Source of the DNA: Streptomyces sp. NBC_00271
Lineage (GTDB): Bacteria; Actinomycetota; Actinomycetes; Streptomycetales; Streptomycetaceae
DNA: 64,000 nucleotides
NCBI RefSeq assembly: GCF_036178845.1
Contig: NZ_CP108070.1
Span: forward strand, 3,224,001-3,288,000
Reading direction: 5' to 3'
The translations under genes and the position numbers were made by a program. The notes below the pieces were generated by a model. That model had not been told where the DNA came from and did not search any database. It was given only the letters and a program-made list of their open reading frames with translations. Shown piece by piece: positions 27,501-35,223 of the stretch; position 1 is the stretch's first letter, and each line of letters starts with the position of its first letter.

Positions 27501-28146
27501 CCCGCCAGGGCGCGAGCAGCTTCGCGGCGCGGTCGGGGCGCCCCGCGGCTAGTGCGCGGCCGACGTCGGAGACGGGTCCGAGCAGTACGGTCAGTCCCTC
27601 GGCGTGGTTGTCCGGCCGGAGCAGCAGGGGCTGCCGCCCCGGGCCGCTGTCGGGACCGCCGCCCGCATGCGCCGCCGTGACGATTCTGCAGAGGTCGGCC
27701 CAGCCGGCCGCGCCGTCCCGGGCGAGGAAGGTCACCCGAGGAGTCGACTCGTCGATGAAGGCACCGCCACGGACCGGGGCGCGGCGCCGCTCCCCTCGTA
27801 CGGGCTCCCCGTTCCCTCGTACGGGCTCCCCCGCCGCTCGGGCAAAAGCCCCGCCCGTCGGCGCGGAGGCCCCGGCCGTCCGGGCGAAGGCCCCCGCCGT
27901 CCGGGCGGAAGCCCTCGCCTCTCGGGCGGGAGCCTCAACCGCGAGGTCCGCCCCGAACAGTGGACGGACACCCGCTTTCGCGCAGGCCTTGGCGAACCGG
28001 ACCGTGCCCGCGAGGCTGTCCCGGTCGGTGAGCGCGAGGGCGTCCATGCCCCGCTCCGAGGCACGCTCGGCCAGCCGCTCCGGGTGCGAGGCCCCGTACC
28101 GCAGGGAGAACCCGGAGACGGTGTGCAGATGCGTGAACCCCGGCAC
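24562..28146 (-). CDS. dnaE2: Error-prone DNA polymerase III alpha subunit DnaE2
   Basis: 1194 aa; GTG at 28146 is chosen because GGGAGG lies 5 nt upstream and VPGFTHLHTVSGFS is the family N-terminus. An open frame to 28212 would run into the SOS box. A PHP domain is at the N-terminus, the palm includes the catalytic motif LPDIDIDVES, the fingers follow, and a C-terminal OB-fold ends it. Residues about 72-130 are an Ala/Arg/Gly insertion made of 7-residue repeats that other DnaE2 proteins are not expected to have. Known function: mutagenic translesion synthesis during the SOS response together with ImuB. The gene is coupled to the imuB-like gene. Confidence 0.93.
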   Translation of the reverse strand: MPGFTHLHTVSGFSLRYGASHPERLAERASERGMDALALTDRDSLAGTVRFAKACAKAGVRPLFGADLAVEAPAREARASARTAGAFARTAGASAPTGGAFARAAGEPVRGNGEPVRGERRRAPVRGGAFIDESTPRVTFLARDGAAGWADLCRIVTAAHAGGGPDSGPGRQPLLLRPDNHAEGLTVLLGPVSDVGRALAAGRPDRAAKLLAPWREIYGDALRLEAVWHGREGTGPGSLRLAARTVGFAAEQRVRPVLSNAVRYADPGLGPVADVLDAARRLVPVDPRRELDSGEAWLKDEAAMLGAAERIVEAAGYRRDTAYRLLEQTQATAAECLVDPEDDLGIGTVHFPEPHLVGAGRRTAQRVLASRAAAGMVLRGYERRRDYWERMHRELDIIAHHDFASYFLTVAQVVDDVRKMGIRVAARGSGAGSLVNHLLGIAHADPVEHGLLMERFLSKRRSVLPDIDIDVESARRLEVYRAIIDRFGTERVATVSMPETYRVRHAVRDVGAALSMDPADIDRIAKSFPHIRARDARAAMDELPELRELAREVQRDGAKYGRLWELVESLDALPRGIAMHPCGVLLSDASLLARTPVVPTSGEGFPMSQFDKEDVEDLGLLKLDVLGVRMQSAMAHAVAEVQRATGDRPDIDAVAPGDPATYRLIQSAETLGCFQIESPGQRDLVGRLQPATFHDLVVDISLFRPGPVAADMVRPFIEARHGRTPIRYPHPDLEGPLKETYGVVVFHEQIIDIVDIMTGCGRDEADRVRRGLSDPEAQGRIRFWFAQNAAAKGYDAETIARTWEIVEAFGSYGFCKAHAVAFAVPTYQSAWLKAHHPAAFYAGLLTHDPGMYPKRLLLADARRRGVPILSLDVNRSAVAHRIELVSESAGSAGRWGVRLALSDVHGISEAEAARIADGQPYASLLDFWERARPSRPLAQRLAQVGALDAFGANRRDLQLHLTELHRGSRGAGGGQLPLSGGRKTASAGLPDLSSAERLSAELGVLSMDASRNLMDDHREFLGELGVVTARRLREARHGETVLVAGAKAATQTPPIRSGKRVIFTTLDDGTGLVDLAFFDDSHDACAHTVFHSWLLLVRGVVQRRGPRSLSVVGAAAWNLAELVELRAEGGLDVVAARLAEPVPGPLPEGEGTKESRKIRMPTGYEMHPWADLRPAGEGPAGGKKLWHQSPGSAG
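27757..27933 (-). repeat. Tandem 21-bp (7-codon) repeats inside dnaE2
   Basis: The encoded stretch can be read as consecutive heptads ARTAGAF, ARTAGAS, APTGGAF, ARAAGEP, VRGNGEP and VRGERRR within the PHP domain. At DNA level a CCCTCGTACGGGCTCCCC-like segment is duplicated as well. This looks like recent tandem expansion in a loop. Confidence 0.75.
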
Positions 28147-28204
28147 ACGCACCTCCCGTACCCGTCCGTATCCGTTCGTGTTCGAGGACCCTCTCACCAG
28201 GCTC

Positions 28205-28220
28205 TCGAACATTCGTTCCC
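28205..28220. promoter_or_regulatory. LexA (SOS) box upstream of dnaE2
   Basis: TCGAAC-ATTC-GTTC (28205-28218) matches the actinobacterial SOS consensus TCGAAC-N4-GTTCGA except at its last two bases. It lies about 60 bp before the dnaE2 GTG, where LexA would block transcription of the dnaE2-imuB operon until DNA damage. Confidence 0.8.
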
Positions 28221-28336
28221 AATGACCTCACCCCCACCATAGACCAATTTCCGAACAAGTGTGCGACATCCGTTCGAGCCCGTCCCACCTGCGCAAACAC
28301 CGGTCCACCGGCCCTGAGCAGGCAGGACGGAGCGCG

Positions 28337-29419
28337 TCAGCCGATCTGGGCGCCGAAGGCCGACAGCGCCTCGGTGACCGGCTGGAAGAAGGTCTCGCCG
28401 CCCGAGGTGCAGTCGCCGCTGCCGCCCGAGGTGAGGCCGATGGCCGTGGAGCCCGAGAAGAGCGAGCCGCCGCTGTCACCGGGCTCGGCGCAGACGTCGG
28501 TCTGGATGAGTCCGTCGACGATGTCACCGTTGCCGTAGTTCACGGTGGCGTCCAGGCCGGTGACCGTGCCGCTGTGCACCTGGGTCGTCGAACCGCTGCG
28601 CGTCACCGACTGCCCGACGGTCGCCGCACCCGCCTGGGTGATGGGCTGCGCTGAGCCGTTGTAGAGATCGACCTCGCTCGGGTGGTCGACCGTCGAGGTG
28701 TACTTGACCAGACCGAAGTCGTTGCCGGGGAAGCTGGACTGCTCGTTCGTGCCGATCTCCTTGCCACTGGAGTCCGACCAGGTGGAGATCTCCCGGGTGC
28801 AGTGCCCGGCGGTGATGAAGTACGGCTGGCCGCCCTTGACCACGTTGAAGCCGAGCGAGCAGCGCCCGCCGGAGCCGGTGATCGCGTCGCCGCCCGCGAT
28901 GAAGGGCTTGAACTCCCCCTTCGTGCGCTGGAGTTCGGCCTTGGCGCCGAGACCGTCGACGACCTTGGTCAGCCGGGCGAGGGTCGCGCCCCCGACCGTG
29001 CGGTCGGCGGTGACGACGACCTTGTTGGTCCCCGGGTCGGTCGCCCAGGACGTGCCGGGGATGGTCGCGTCCTCCTTGAGGGTGGTACGGGCGCTCGTCA
29101 GTTCGGCGAGGGAGTTCTCGACGATTCTGGCCTGGGCGCCGGCCGCCTCGACGACGCGCGCCGCGGCCTGGTCGAGCACATTGACGACGAGGTGCCCGGC
29201 CTTCGCGTCGTAATACGTTCCCGCCGCGTCGGGACCCAGGTCCTTGCCGAGCGTCGAGGCGAGCTTTCCGGCCGCCGTGATCGAGAGCGGCCGGGGCGTC
29301 GCGCTCTTCTGCGTCTCGCTCGCGTTCGCAGTCTGGAAGGTGACTCCCGCGGCGACCAGGGCGGCGACACTCGCGCCTGCCACGGCTGCGCGCCGCCCGG
29401 ATATACGTCGGTGCTTCAC
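28337..29419 (-). CDS. Secreted streptogrisin-type serine protease (S1 family)
   Basis: 360-aa preproprotease; the GTG at 29419 follows AGGAGG. Signal peptide ([21 protein letters not shown]), then a propeptide of about 140 residues with the [11 protein letters not shown] and [14 protein letters not shown] prodomain features. The chymotrypsin-like mature enzyme starts near IAGGDAI. Catalytic triad: His in TAGHC, Asp in NDFGLVKY, Ser in GDSGGS. Cys pairs match alpha-lytic protease/streptogrisin C or D. Expected to be autoprocessed extracellularly. A strong hairpin lies directly before the ribosome-binding site. Confidence 0.94.
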   Translation of the reverse strand: MKHRRISGRRAAVAGASVAALVAAGVTFQTANASETQKSATPRPLSITAAGKLASTLGKDLGPDAAGTYYDAKAGHLVVNVLDQAAARVVEAAGAQARIVENSLAELTSARTTLKEDATIPGTSWATDPGTNKVVVTADRTVGGATLARLTKVVDGLGAKAELQRTKGEFKPFIAGGDAITGSGGRCSLGFNVVKGGQPYFITAGHCTREISTWSDSSGKEIGTNEQSSFPGNDFGLVKYTSTVDHPSEVDLYNGSAQPITQAGAATVGQSVTRSGSTTQVHSGTVTGLDATVNYGNGDIVDGLIQTDVCAEPGDSGGSLFSGSTAIGLTSGGSGDCTSGGETFFQPVTEALSAFGAQIG

Positions 29420-29440
29420 TTCGCGTCCTCCTGTGGGGGG

Positions 29441-29473
29441 CGGCCCGGGAGGTCGTGGGGACCTCCCGGGCCG
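29441..29473 (-). promoter_or_regulatory. Hairpin in the 5' leader of the protease gene
   Basis: CGGCCCGGGAGGT and ACCTCCCGGGCCG form a 13-bp GC-rich stem with a 7-nt loop, ending about 22 nt before the GTG start. The stem itself contains GGGAGG/CCTCCC. It could act as an attenuator or terminator, or stabilise the mRNA. Confidence 0.6.
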
Positions 29474-29665
29474 GAAGGCGTACGGAATCGAAAGGCGTAC
29501 GGGCGCCCACTATTCCGAGACCCACAGGTGGCTCACAAGGTCGACTTCAGGACGCGCGTACAGCAACGGGTGTACGCCCCCGGCACCTTGACCCTGCGTG
29601 ATCGCACCCTGTGCGTTCGCAGTGCAAACACTGCGTGCGAGTGACGCATGTGCAGCCCGTGAGGT

Positions 29666-30610
29666 CTAGTCCTGTCTGATTTTCGACTCTTCAGAGTCCG
29701 ATCCCAACGGGGGCGCGAGGGAAGACGGTTGCTCCTGCACCGATTGCTCGACCGGTTGCTCCACCGATTCCCGCACCGATTGCTCCACCGATTCCCGCAC
29801 CGGCCGCTCGGTCGACGGCCGCGCCTGCTCGGGCGCCGGGGCGGCCGGCTGCTGCGCCCGTTCCAGGAACCGCAGCAGTTCCACCGGGAAGGGGAGCACC
29901 AGGGTGGAGTTCTTCTCCGCGGCGACCGCCACCACGGTCTGCAGCAACCTCAGTTGGAGCGCGGCGGGCTGTTCGGACATCACCCCGGCGGCCTCCGCCA
30001 GCTTCTTCGACGCCTGCAACTCGGCGTCCGCGTTGATGACCCGCGCGCGCCGTTCCCGGTCGGCCTCGGCCTGCCGGGCCATCGACCGTTTCATCGTCTC
30101 CGGCAGCGACACGTCCTTGATCTCGACCCGGTCGATCTGCACGCCCCAGCCCATGGCCGGACTGTCGATCATCAGCTCCAGGCCCTGGTTGAGCTTCTCC
30201 CGGTTGGAGAGCAGATCGTCCAGGTCGCTCTTGCCGATGATCGAGCGCAGCGAGGTCTGCGCCATCTGCGAGACCGCGAACTGGTAGTCCTCGACCTGGA
30301 TGACCGCGTCGGCCGCGTCGACCACCTTGAAGTAGACGACCGCGTCGACCCGGACCGTGACGTTGTCCCGCGTGATGCCCTCCTGCGCCGGGACGGGCAT
30401 CGTCACGATCTGCATGTTGACCTTGCGCAGCTTGTCGACGAAGGGCACCACCATGGTGAACCCGGGCCCGCGCACCTCCGAGCGCAACCGGCCGAGGCGC
30501 AACACCACACCGCGTTCGTACTGTTTGACGACACGGGCCCCGGCCATCGCGTAGACGATCCCCACGGATACGACGGAGACTCCCGCCGCCACCAGTTCCT
30601 CGACCATCAC
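29666..30610 (-). CDS. SPFH/Band 7 (slipin-like) membrane protein
   Basis: 314 aa; one N-terminal membrane segment (ELVAAGVSVVSVGIVYAMAG) followed by the Band 7 domain, with VVKQYERGVVLRLGR, GPGFTMVVPFVDKLRKVNMQ and the conserved GVQIDRVEIKDVSLPETM. A coiled-coil-prone segment (MARQAEADRERRARVINADAEL) follows. Family known role: oligomeric membrane-microdomain scaffolds, often partnered with NfeD proteases; no nfeD gene is seen here. The C-terminal tail consists of short Glu/Gln/Val repeats (VRESVEQ-type), a likely lineage-specific extension. It lies between two secreted proteases on the same strand. Confidence 0.9.
   Translation of the reverse strand: MMVEELVAAGVSVVSVGIVYAMAGARVVKQYERGVVLRLGRLRSEVRGPGFTMVVPFVDKLRKVNMQIVTMPVPAQEGITRDNVTVRVDAVVYFKVVDAADAVIQVEDYQFAVSQMAQTSLRSIIGKSDLDDLLSNREKLNQGLELMIDSPAMGWGVQIDRVEIKDVSLPETMKRSMARQAEADRERRARVINADAELQASKKLAEAAGVMSEQPAALQLRLLQTVVAVAAEKNSTLVLPFPVELLRFLERAQQPAAPAPEQARPSTERPVRESVEQSVRESVEQPVEQSVQEQPSSLAPPLGSDSEESKIRQD
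29736..29812 (-). repeat. Short tandem repeats at the slipin C-terminus
   Basis: ACCGATTGCTCCACCGATTC-type units recur two to three times in frame and encode VRESVEQ/VEQ variants. They form a degenerate, low-complexity acidic tail. Confidence 0.75.
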
Positions 30611-30705
30611 GGCCCCCCAGGGTCCGAAGTGGGCGCATCGGGCAAGTACCGCATCAGGCGCGTACCCGGCGTGTACTTCGACGGTAACTCCGTCACCCGA
30701 GCAAG

Positions 30706-30744
30706 GGCGAGCCCCCGCACGGCAGTTGCGTACGGGGGCTCGCC
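30706..30744 (-). terminator. Terminator downstream of the second protease
   Basis: GGCGAGCCCCCG pairs with CGGGGGCTCGCC (12 bp) over a 15-nt loop, about 50 bp after the stop of the streptogrisin gene at 30794. Confidence 0.8.
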
Positions 30745-30793
30745 TGCTGCTGGCTGCAGGTCCGATCGTGCGGGCTTTACGGGGTGCGGTCGG

Positions 30794-31690
30794 TCAGCCG
30801 ACGCTCACGCCGTAGTAGCTCAGCGCCTCGGTGACCGGCTGGAAGAAGGTCGTACCGCCGGAGGTGCAGTTGCCACTGCCACCGGAGGTCAGACCGTAGG
30901 CGACGGTACCCGCGTAGAGCGGACCGCCGCTGTCGCCACCCTCGGCGCACACGGTGGTCTGGATCATCTGGTAGACCACGTCGCCGCTGCCGTAGTTGAC
31001 CGTGGCGTTCAGCGCGGTGACCCGGCCGCTGTGCGTGCCGGTGGTCGAGCCGCGACGGTAGACGGTCGTGCCCACGCTGGGCGTGGCGGCGCTGCTGATG
31101 GTCTGGCTGCCGACCGAGCTGGGGTGGGCGACCGACGAGGTGTATCGCACCAGCGCGAAGTCGTTGGTCGGGAAGCTGTAGCTGACGTTCGTACCCAGCG
31201 TGGTGGACTGGCCCGAGTTGGAGTACCAGGTGGAGGCGACCTCACCGCAGTGGCCGGCGGTCAGGAAGTAGTAGGTGCTCCCGCTGTGCACGTTGAAGCC
31301 GAGCGAACAACGGTAGCCACCGCCGTAGATGGCGTCGCCGCCGGTGATCAGCTTCTTGAACTTGCCCGGGGTGTGCTTGATCGTGAGGGCCGCGGCGTTG
31401 CCGCCCGCGTCCTTCTTGATCTTCGCGATCTCGGCCTTGGAGACCGTGCTGTCGACGGTGACGACGACGCGGTTCGTCTTGGCGTCGACCGCCCAGGCGG
31501 TTCCCGCGATGTCGGACTTGAGTACCGACTTGTTCACCGTGCTCAGCTGAGTGGCGCTGAACGTATGGACGTCGGATGCGTTCGCGGTGGGGACGGAGAA
31601 CGCTGCGGCGGCCAGGAGTCCGGTGGTCACGGCGATCAGCCGGGTCCGTCTCGCTATACCGCTGCGGGGGGTGGTGCGCTTGATCCTCAC
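30794..31690 (-). CDS. Secreted streptogrisin-type serine protease (SGPA/SGPB-like)
   Basis: 298-aa preproprotease. GTG at 31690 is chosen because GGGAGG lies about 8 nt upstream; the longer frame runs through terminator and promoter. Signal [21 protein letters not shown], a short propeptide of about 75 residues ([21 protein letters not shown]), then a mature enzyme starting near [11 protein letters not shown]. Triad: [20 protein letters not shown]. The short propeptide and compact catalytic domain match streptogrisin A/B. It is about 45% similar by eye to the protease at 28337, suggesting an old duplication around the slipin gene. Confidence 0.94.
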   Translation of the reverse strand: MRIKRTTPRSGIARRTRLIAVTTGLLAAAAFSVPTANASDVHTFSATQLSTVNKSVLKSDIAGTAWAVDAKTNRVVVTVDSTVSKAEIAKIKKDAGGNAAALTIKHTPGKFKKLITGGDAIYGGGYRCSLGFNVHSGSTYYFLTAGHCGEVASTWYSNSGQSTTLGTNVSYSFPTNDFALVRYTSSVAHPSSVGSQTISSAATPSVGTTVYRRGSTTGTHSGRVTALNATVNYGSGDVVYQMIQTTVCAEGGDSGGPLYAGTVAYGLTSGGSGNCTSGGTTFFQPVTEALSYYGVSVG

Positions 31691-31819
31691 TTGTCGTTCC
31701 TCCCGAGGGAAGTAGGGGGCCCGCGTGGGGTCGGGGCCCGTGAGGCGCAGCCGGGAGTCGCCTGACCGGATTCCGGACAAGCCGTGCTCCTGACAAGCGC
31801 TGTGGGGGAGTATTCGGCC

Positions 31820-31857
31820 GCACGGCCGACCGGCGCAAGGGCGCCTTTCGGCCGTGC
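31820..31857 (-). terminator. Terminator of the DUF1684 operon
   Basis: GCACGGCCGA pairs with TCGGCCGTGC, with an inner GGCGC/GCGCC stem, between the stop of the DUF1684 gene (32011) and the promoter region of the protease. Confidence 0.75.
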
Positions 31858-31960
31858 AGCATTCAACTGACGTACCACCAGCGGTAGTTGATCTTCCCAG
31901 ACTCGGGTGTGCGGATTGCGTGTGGATCGTCGGGCACTCGAAGTGCCAGGAGGGCTTGGA

Positions 31961-31996
31961 GGAGTGAGTGGAGGGCGTGGAGTGAGTGGAGGGCGC
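31961..31996. repeat. Two 18-bp tandem units downstream of DUF1684
   Basis: GGAGTGAGTGGAGGGCGT is followed directly by GGAGTGAGTGGAGGGCGC, then a partial GGAGGAGTGAA. A minor slippage repeat in the 3' untranslated region. Confidence 0.8.
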
Positions 31997-32010
31997 GGAG
32001 GAGTGAACCG

Positions 32011-32793
32011 TCAGAGCAGCGTGCGCTCCCCCGCCGGGACGGCCACGCCCAGGGTGTTCCCGGGCGGCGGGAAGGGGCAGAGGAAGTGGTCGGCGAACGC
32101 GCACGGCGGAAGCACGGCCCGGTTGAAGTCCACTGTCGTACGCCCCTCGGCGTCGGGTGCCGCGGGGCGCAGGAACCGGAAGCGGTAGCTGCTGTCCCCG
32201 CTGGTGGTGTCGGCGAACACGGCCCACAGCGAACCGTCGCTCTCCACCGACACCTGGAGCGTGAGGTCCTCGCCGTCCAGGGTGAAGGCGAGGATGCCGC
32301 CGAGCCCCAGACCGCGGGCGACTCCGTCCGCGTTCTCCACATGGACGGTCCGGCTCTCGCCGTACGGCGTGAAGTGCCCCGGCACCGACCAGCGCGGGTC
32401 GTACGGCGTCGCCTCGACCCCCTTGAAGGCCGCGCGCGCTTCGGAGGCGGGGTCGAAGTCGCGTACGCCCCAGATCCCTTCGCGCACCAGGACGACGAAC
32501 CGGCGCTCGCCGAGCCCGACCCGGGACTCGGCCGCCGACCCGGCGTCGGCGTCGATCCGGACCTCACCGGTGAAGGGCTTTCCGTCCAGGCTCAGACCGT
32601 CCTCGGGGGCGGCCGTCAGCAGGACCCCGTCCTCCTGGTCGGTCCACAGCCCGGGGATGTCCGGAAGTCGCCCGTCCGGATAGTCCTCCAGCCAGTGCGT
32701 GCCGGTGAGCGCCAACGGGCCGTAGGAGGCGGACACCGTCTCGACGCGGCGCTCGTGCCACCGCTCCCAGTCCTCGGATGCGTCTTTCGTCAT
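32011..32793 (-). CDS. DUF1684 domain protein
   Basis: 260 aa; the start lies 4 nt after the upstream monooxygenase stop, so it is the last gene of the divergon's minus-strand operon. DUF1684 hallmarks: [46 protein letters not shown], the [24 protein letters not shown] barrel and the C-terminal [27 protein letters not shown] with conserved Cys. The function of the family is not established. The tight linkage to two flavin monooxygenases suggests a role in handling oxidised sulfur or related compounds, but this is inference. Confidence 0.88.
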   Translation of the reverse strand: MTKDASEDWERWHERRVETVSASYGPLALTGTHWLEDYPDGRLPDIPGLWTDQEDGVLLTAAPEDGLSLDGKPFTGEVRIDADAGSAAESRVGLGERRFVVLVREGIWGVRDFDPASEARAAFKGVEATPYDPRWSVPGHFTPYGESRTVHVENADGVARGLGLGGILAFTLDGEDLTLQVSVESDGSLWAVFADTTSGDSSYRFRFLRPAAPDAEGRTTVDFNRAVLPPCAFADHFLCPFPPPGNTLGVAVPAGERTLL

Positions 32794-32797
32794 GTGA

Positions 32798-34096
32798 TCA
32801 ACCCTTCCATATGGGTTCCGGCAACCCGAGGTGTGAGCGCAGCGTCATGCCCGTGTATTCCGTGCGGAAGGCGCCCCGCTCCTGGAGCAGCGGGACCACC
32901 CGGTCCACGAACTCGTCCAGTCCGCCCGGGGTCAGATGGGGGACGAGGATGAAGCCGTCGGCGGCGCCCGCCATCACGAACGCGTCGAGTTCGGCGGCGA
33001 CCGTCTCCGGCGTGCCGACGAAGGACTGCCGCCCGGACGCCTCGATCACGGTCTGCCGGATGGACAGTCCCTTCGCCCGCGACAGGGCCCGCCACTTCTC
33101 CGCCACCGCGAGGGGGTCGGCGACGCGCACCCGTCCCTGCGCGAGGGCCGGCTCCGGCTCCGGGTCGATGTCGGGCAGGGGCCCGTCGGGGTCGTACGAG
33201 GAGAGGTCGACGCCCCAGATCTGCTCCAGCGCGAGGAGCGCGTTCTGCGGGGAGACCTGTCGGCGGCGGATCTCGGCGGCCCGCTCCCGCGCGTCCGCCG
33301 CGGTGTCACCGAGCACGACGGTGACACCGGGCATGATCTTCAGGTCCTCGGGCGACCGCCCGTACGTCGCGAGCCGCCCCTTCACATCGGCGTAGAACTC
33401 CCGGCCGGCGTCCAGGGTCCCGTGCCGGGTGAAGACCACGTCCGCCGTGGCCGCGGCGAACTCCCGGCCCTCGTCCGAGTCCCCGGCCTGGATGACGACG
33501 GGCTGCCCCTGCGGTGAGCGCGGCAGCCCGAACTCCCCCGCGATGTCGAAGTGCTGCCCCTGGTGGGCGAAGGGGCGCGCCACGCCTTCCGGCGTCCAGG
33601 AGTCCCACAGCTCTCGTGCGGTGGCGACGAATTCGGCGGCGCGCGCATACCGGTCGGCGCGGTCGAGGAAGCCGCCGCGGCGGAAGTTCTCCCCGGTGAA
33701 GGCGTCGGAGGAGGTGACCACGTTCCAGGCGGCCCGGCCCCCGCTGAGGTGGTCCAGCGTGGCCAGTCTGCGGGCGAGTTCGTAGGGCTCGTTGAAGGTC
33801 GCGTTGACCGTGGCGGCGAGCCCGAGCCGTTCGGTGACGGCGGCGAGCGCGTTGAGGACGGTGATCGACTCCGGGCGCCCCACGACGTCCAGGTCGTGGA
33901 CGCGTCCCTTGTGCTCGCGCAGCCGCAGTCCCTCGGCGAGGAAGAGGAAGTCGAACAGGCCGCGTTCGGCGGTGCGCGCGAGGTGTTCGAAGGAGGCGAA
34001 GTCGATCTGGGACTTCGAGCGCGGGTCGGTCCAGACGGTGGTGCTGTTGACGCCCGGGAAGTGCGCCGCCAGATGCATGCGCTTGCGTACGGTCAT
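32798..34096 (-). CDS. FMN-dependent monooxygenase, NtaA/SnaA/DszA family
   Basis: 432-aa luciferase-like TIM-barrel flavoprotein. Family marks: MHLAAHFPGVNSTTVWTDP, FDFLFLAEGLRLR, LAATVNATFNEPYELARRLATLDHLSGGRAAWNVVTS, FDIAGEFGLPRSPQGQPVVIQAGDS, and the C-terminal HLTPGGLDEFVDRVVPLLQERG. These enzymes need FMNH2 from a separate reductase, which is not present in the operon. Known members act on nitrilotriacetate, dimethyl sulfide or dibenzothiophene sulfone. Together with an amino-acid-type ABC transporter, this suggests scavenging of sulfur from organosulfur compounds. The ATG overlaps the stop of the next monooxygenase. Confidence 0.92.
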   Translation of the reverse strand: MTVRKRMHLAAHFPGVNSTTVWTDPRSKSQIDFASFEHLARTAERGLFDFLFLAEGLRLREHKGRVHDLDVVGRPESITVLNALAAVTERLGLAATVNATFNEPYELARRLATLDHLSGGRAAWNVVTSSDAFTGENFRRGGFLDRADRYARAAEFVATARELWDSWTPEGVARPFAHQGQHFDIAGEFGLPRSPQGQPVVIQAGDSDEGREFAAATADVVFTRHGTLDAGREFYADVKGRLATYGRSPEDLKIMPGVTVVLGDTAADARERAAEIRRRQVSPQNALLALEQIWGVDLSSYDPDGPLPDIDPEPEPALAQGRVRVADPLAVAEKWRALSRAKGLSIRQTVIEASGRQSFVGTPETVAAELDAFVMAGAADGFILVPHLTPGGLDEFVDRVVPLLQERGAFRTEYTGMTLRSHLGLPEPIWKG

Positions 34097-35172
34097 GACG
34101 CTCCCCCTGTCACGGCGTACTGGTTGGCGGGCCGGGCCAGTCCCAGGTGCTCCCTGAGCGTGCTGCCCGGATAGAAGGTGCGGAACAGACCGCGGTGCTG
34201 GAGCAGCGCCACCGTTCCGTTCACGAGCCGCTCCAGGTCACGGTGCGGCTCGACCGGGGTGAGGTGGAAGCCGTCGACGGCCTCGGACGCGTGCCAGGCG
34301 GCGATCAGCTCGGCCAGGTCGACCGGACCGCCCCGGTACAGCGGCCCCTGCGCGGTCTGCCGGGGACCGCCACCCCCATGGCCCGGCTCGGCCGCGCGCT
34401 CCCCGTCACCGAGATCGACGACGAGCGAGCCGAGGACCCGCAGGGTGTCGGGATTGCGGCCGAACTTCGCTGCCGCGTCCCGGAGTTCGGCCCGTACGGC
34501 CCGGGCCTGCGCGGGTCCCACGACCCGGACGAGCGCCACGTCGGCGTACCGGGCGGCGACCCGACGGGCGGGCCCCTCGGTGGCGTCGACGACCCGGACG
34601 GGGTGGCCCTGCGGGGGCCGCGGCACGATCGAGGGGCCCTTCACGAAGAAGGTGGCGCCCCGAAAGTCGACGTGGTGCAGTTTGTCGCGGTCGATGAAAC
34701 GGCCGGTGGCCTCGTCGCGTATCTCGGCGTCGTCCTCCCAGCTGTCCCAGAGCCGGGCGGCCACCTCGGCGATCTCGCCGGCCTCCCGCCACAGCGCGTC
34801 GGCGGGTGCCGCGTGCCTGCGGCCGAAGAGGCGGGCCTCGCCCTCGGTCGTCGACACGTCGAGCTGCCAGCCGGCCCGGCCGCGGCTGACCCAGTCGAGG
34901 GTCGCCACCGCCGCCTGGACGTGGAAGGGCTCGGTGTGGGTGGTGGTCACGGTCGGCACCAGACCGATCCGGCGGGTGGCGGGCGCGACACGGGAGAGTG
35001 CGGCGAGCGCGTCGGGCCCGGGGCGCGTGAAGGTGTCGCCGAGCGTCACGAAGTCGAGCCCGCCGCGCTCCGCGAGCTGCGCCGGCCCGACGTACGAGGC
35101 GGCGTCGAAGGCCGCCTGTTGATCGAGGGCGGCGGCCAGGTGCAGCAGCCCCCGGCCGTGCGGTGCGGTCAT
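34093..35172 (-). CDS. LLM-class flavin-dependent oxidoreductase
   Basis: 359 aa, second luciferase-like enzyme of the operon. Core features: LDFVTLGDTF, IGLVPTVTTTHTEPFHVQAAVATLDWVSRGRAGWQLDVS, RPPQGHPVRVVDATEG and VDGFHLTPVEPHRDLERLVNG. It is shorter than the NtaA-type neighbour and lacks part of its insertion (GHGGGGPRQ region). Cofactor FMN or F420 cannot be decided. The ATGA overlap with the downstream monooxygenase implies equal expression. Confidence 0.9.
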   Translation of the reverse strand: MTAPHGRGLLHLAAALDQQAAFDAASYVGPAQLAERGGLDFVTLGDTFTRPGPDALAALSRVAPATRRIGLVPTVTTTHTEPFHVQAAVATLDWVSRGRAGWQLDVSTTEGEARLFGRRHAAPADALWREAGEIAEVAARLWDSWEDDAEIRDEATGRFIDRDKLHHVDFRGATFFVKGPSIVPRPPQGHPVRVVDATEGPARRVAARYADVALVRVVGPAQARAVRAELRDAAAKFGRNPDTLRVLGSLVVDLGDGERAAEPGHGGGGPRQTAQGPLYRGGPVDLAELIAAWHASEAVDGFHLTPVEPHRDLERLVNGTVALLQHRGLFRTFYPGSTLREHLGLARPANQYAVTGGAS

Positions 35173-35223
35173 ATCGGGTGAAACCTTTCTCCGGTAATCC
35201 GATCAGAGCCCCCTGGAGAGGGA

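Noticed and set aside
24562..28212. An upstream ATG at 28212 as dnaE2 start
   Set aside because: It lies inside the SOS box and adds residues not matching the family; the GTG at 28146 has a ribosome-binding site at proper distance.
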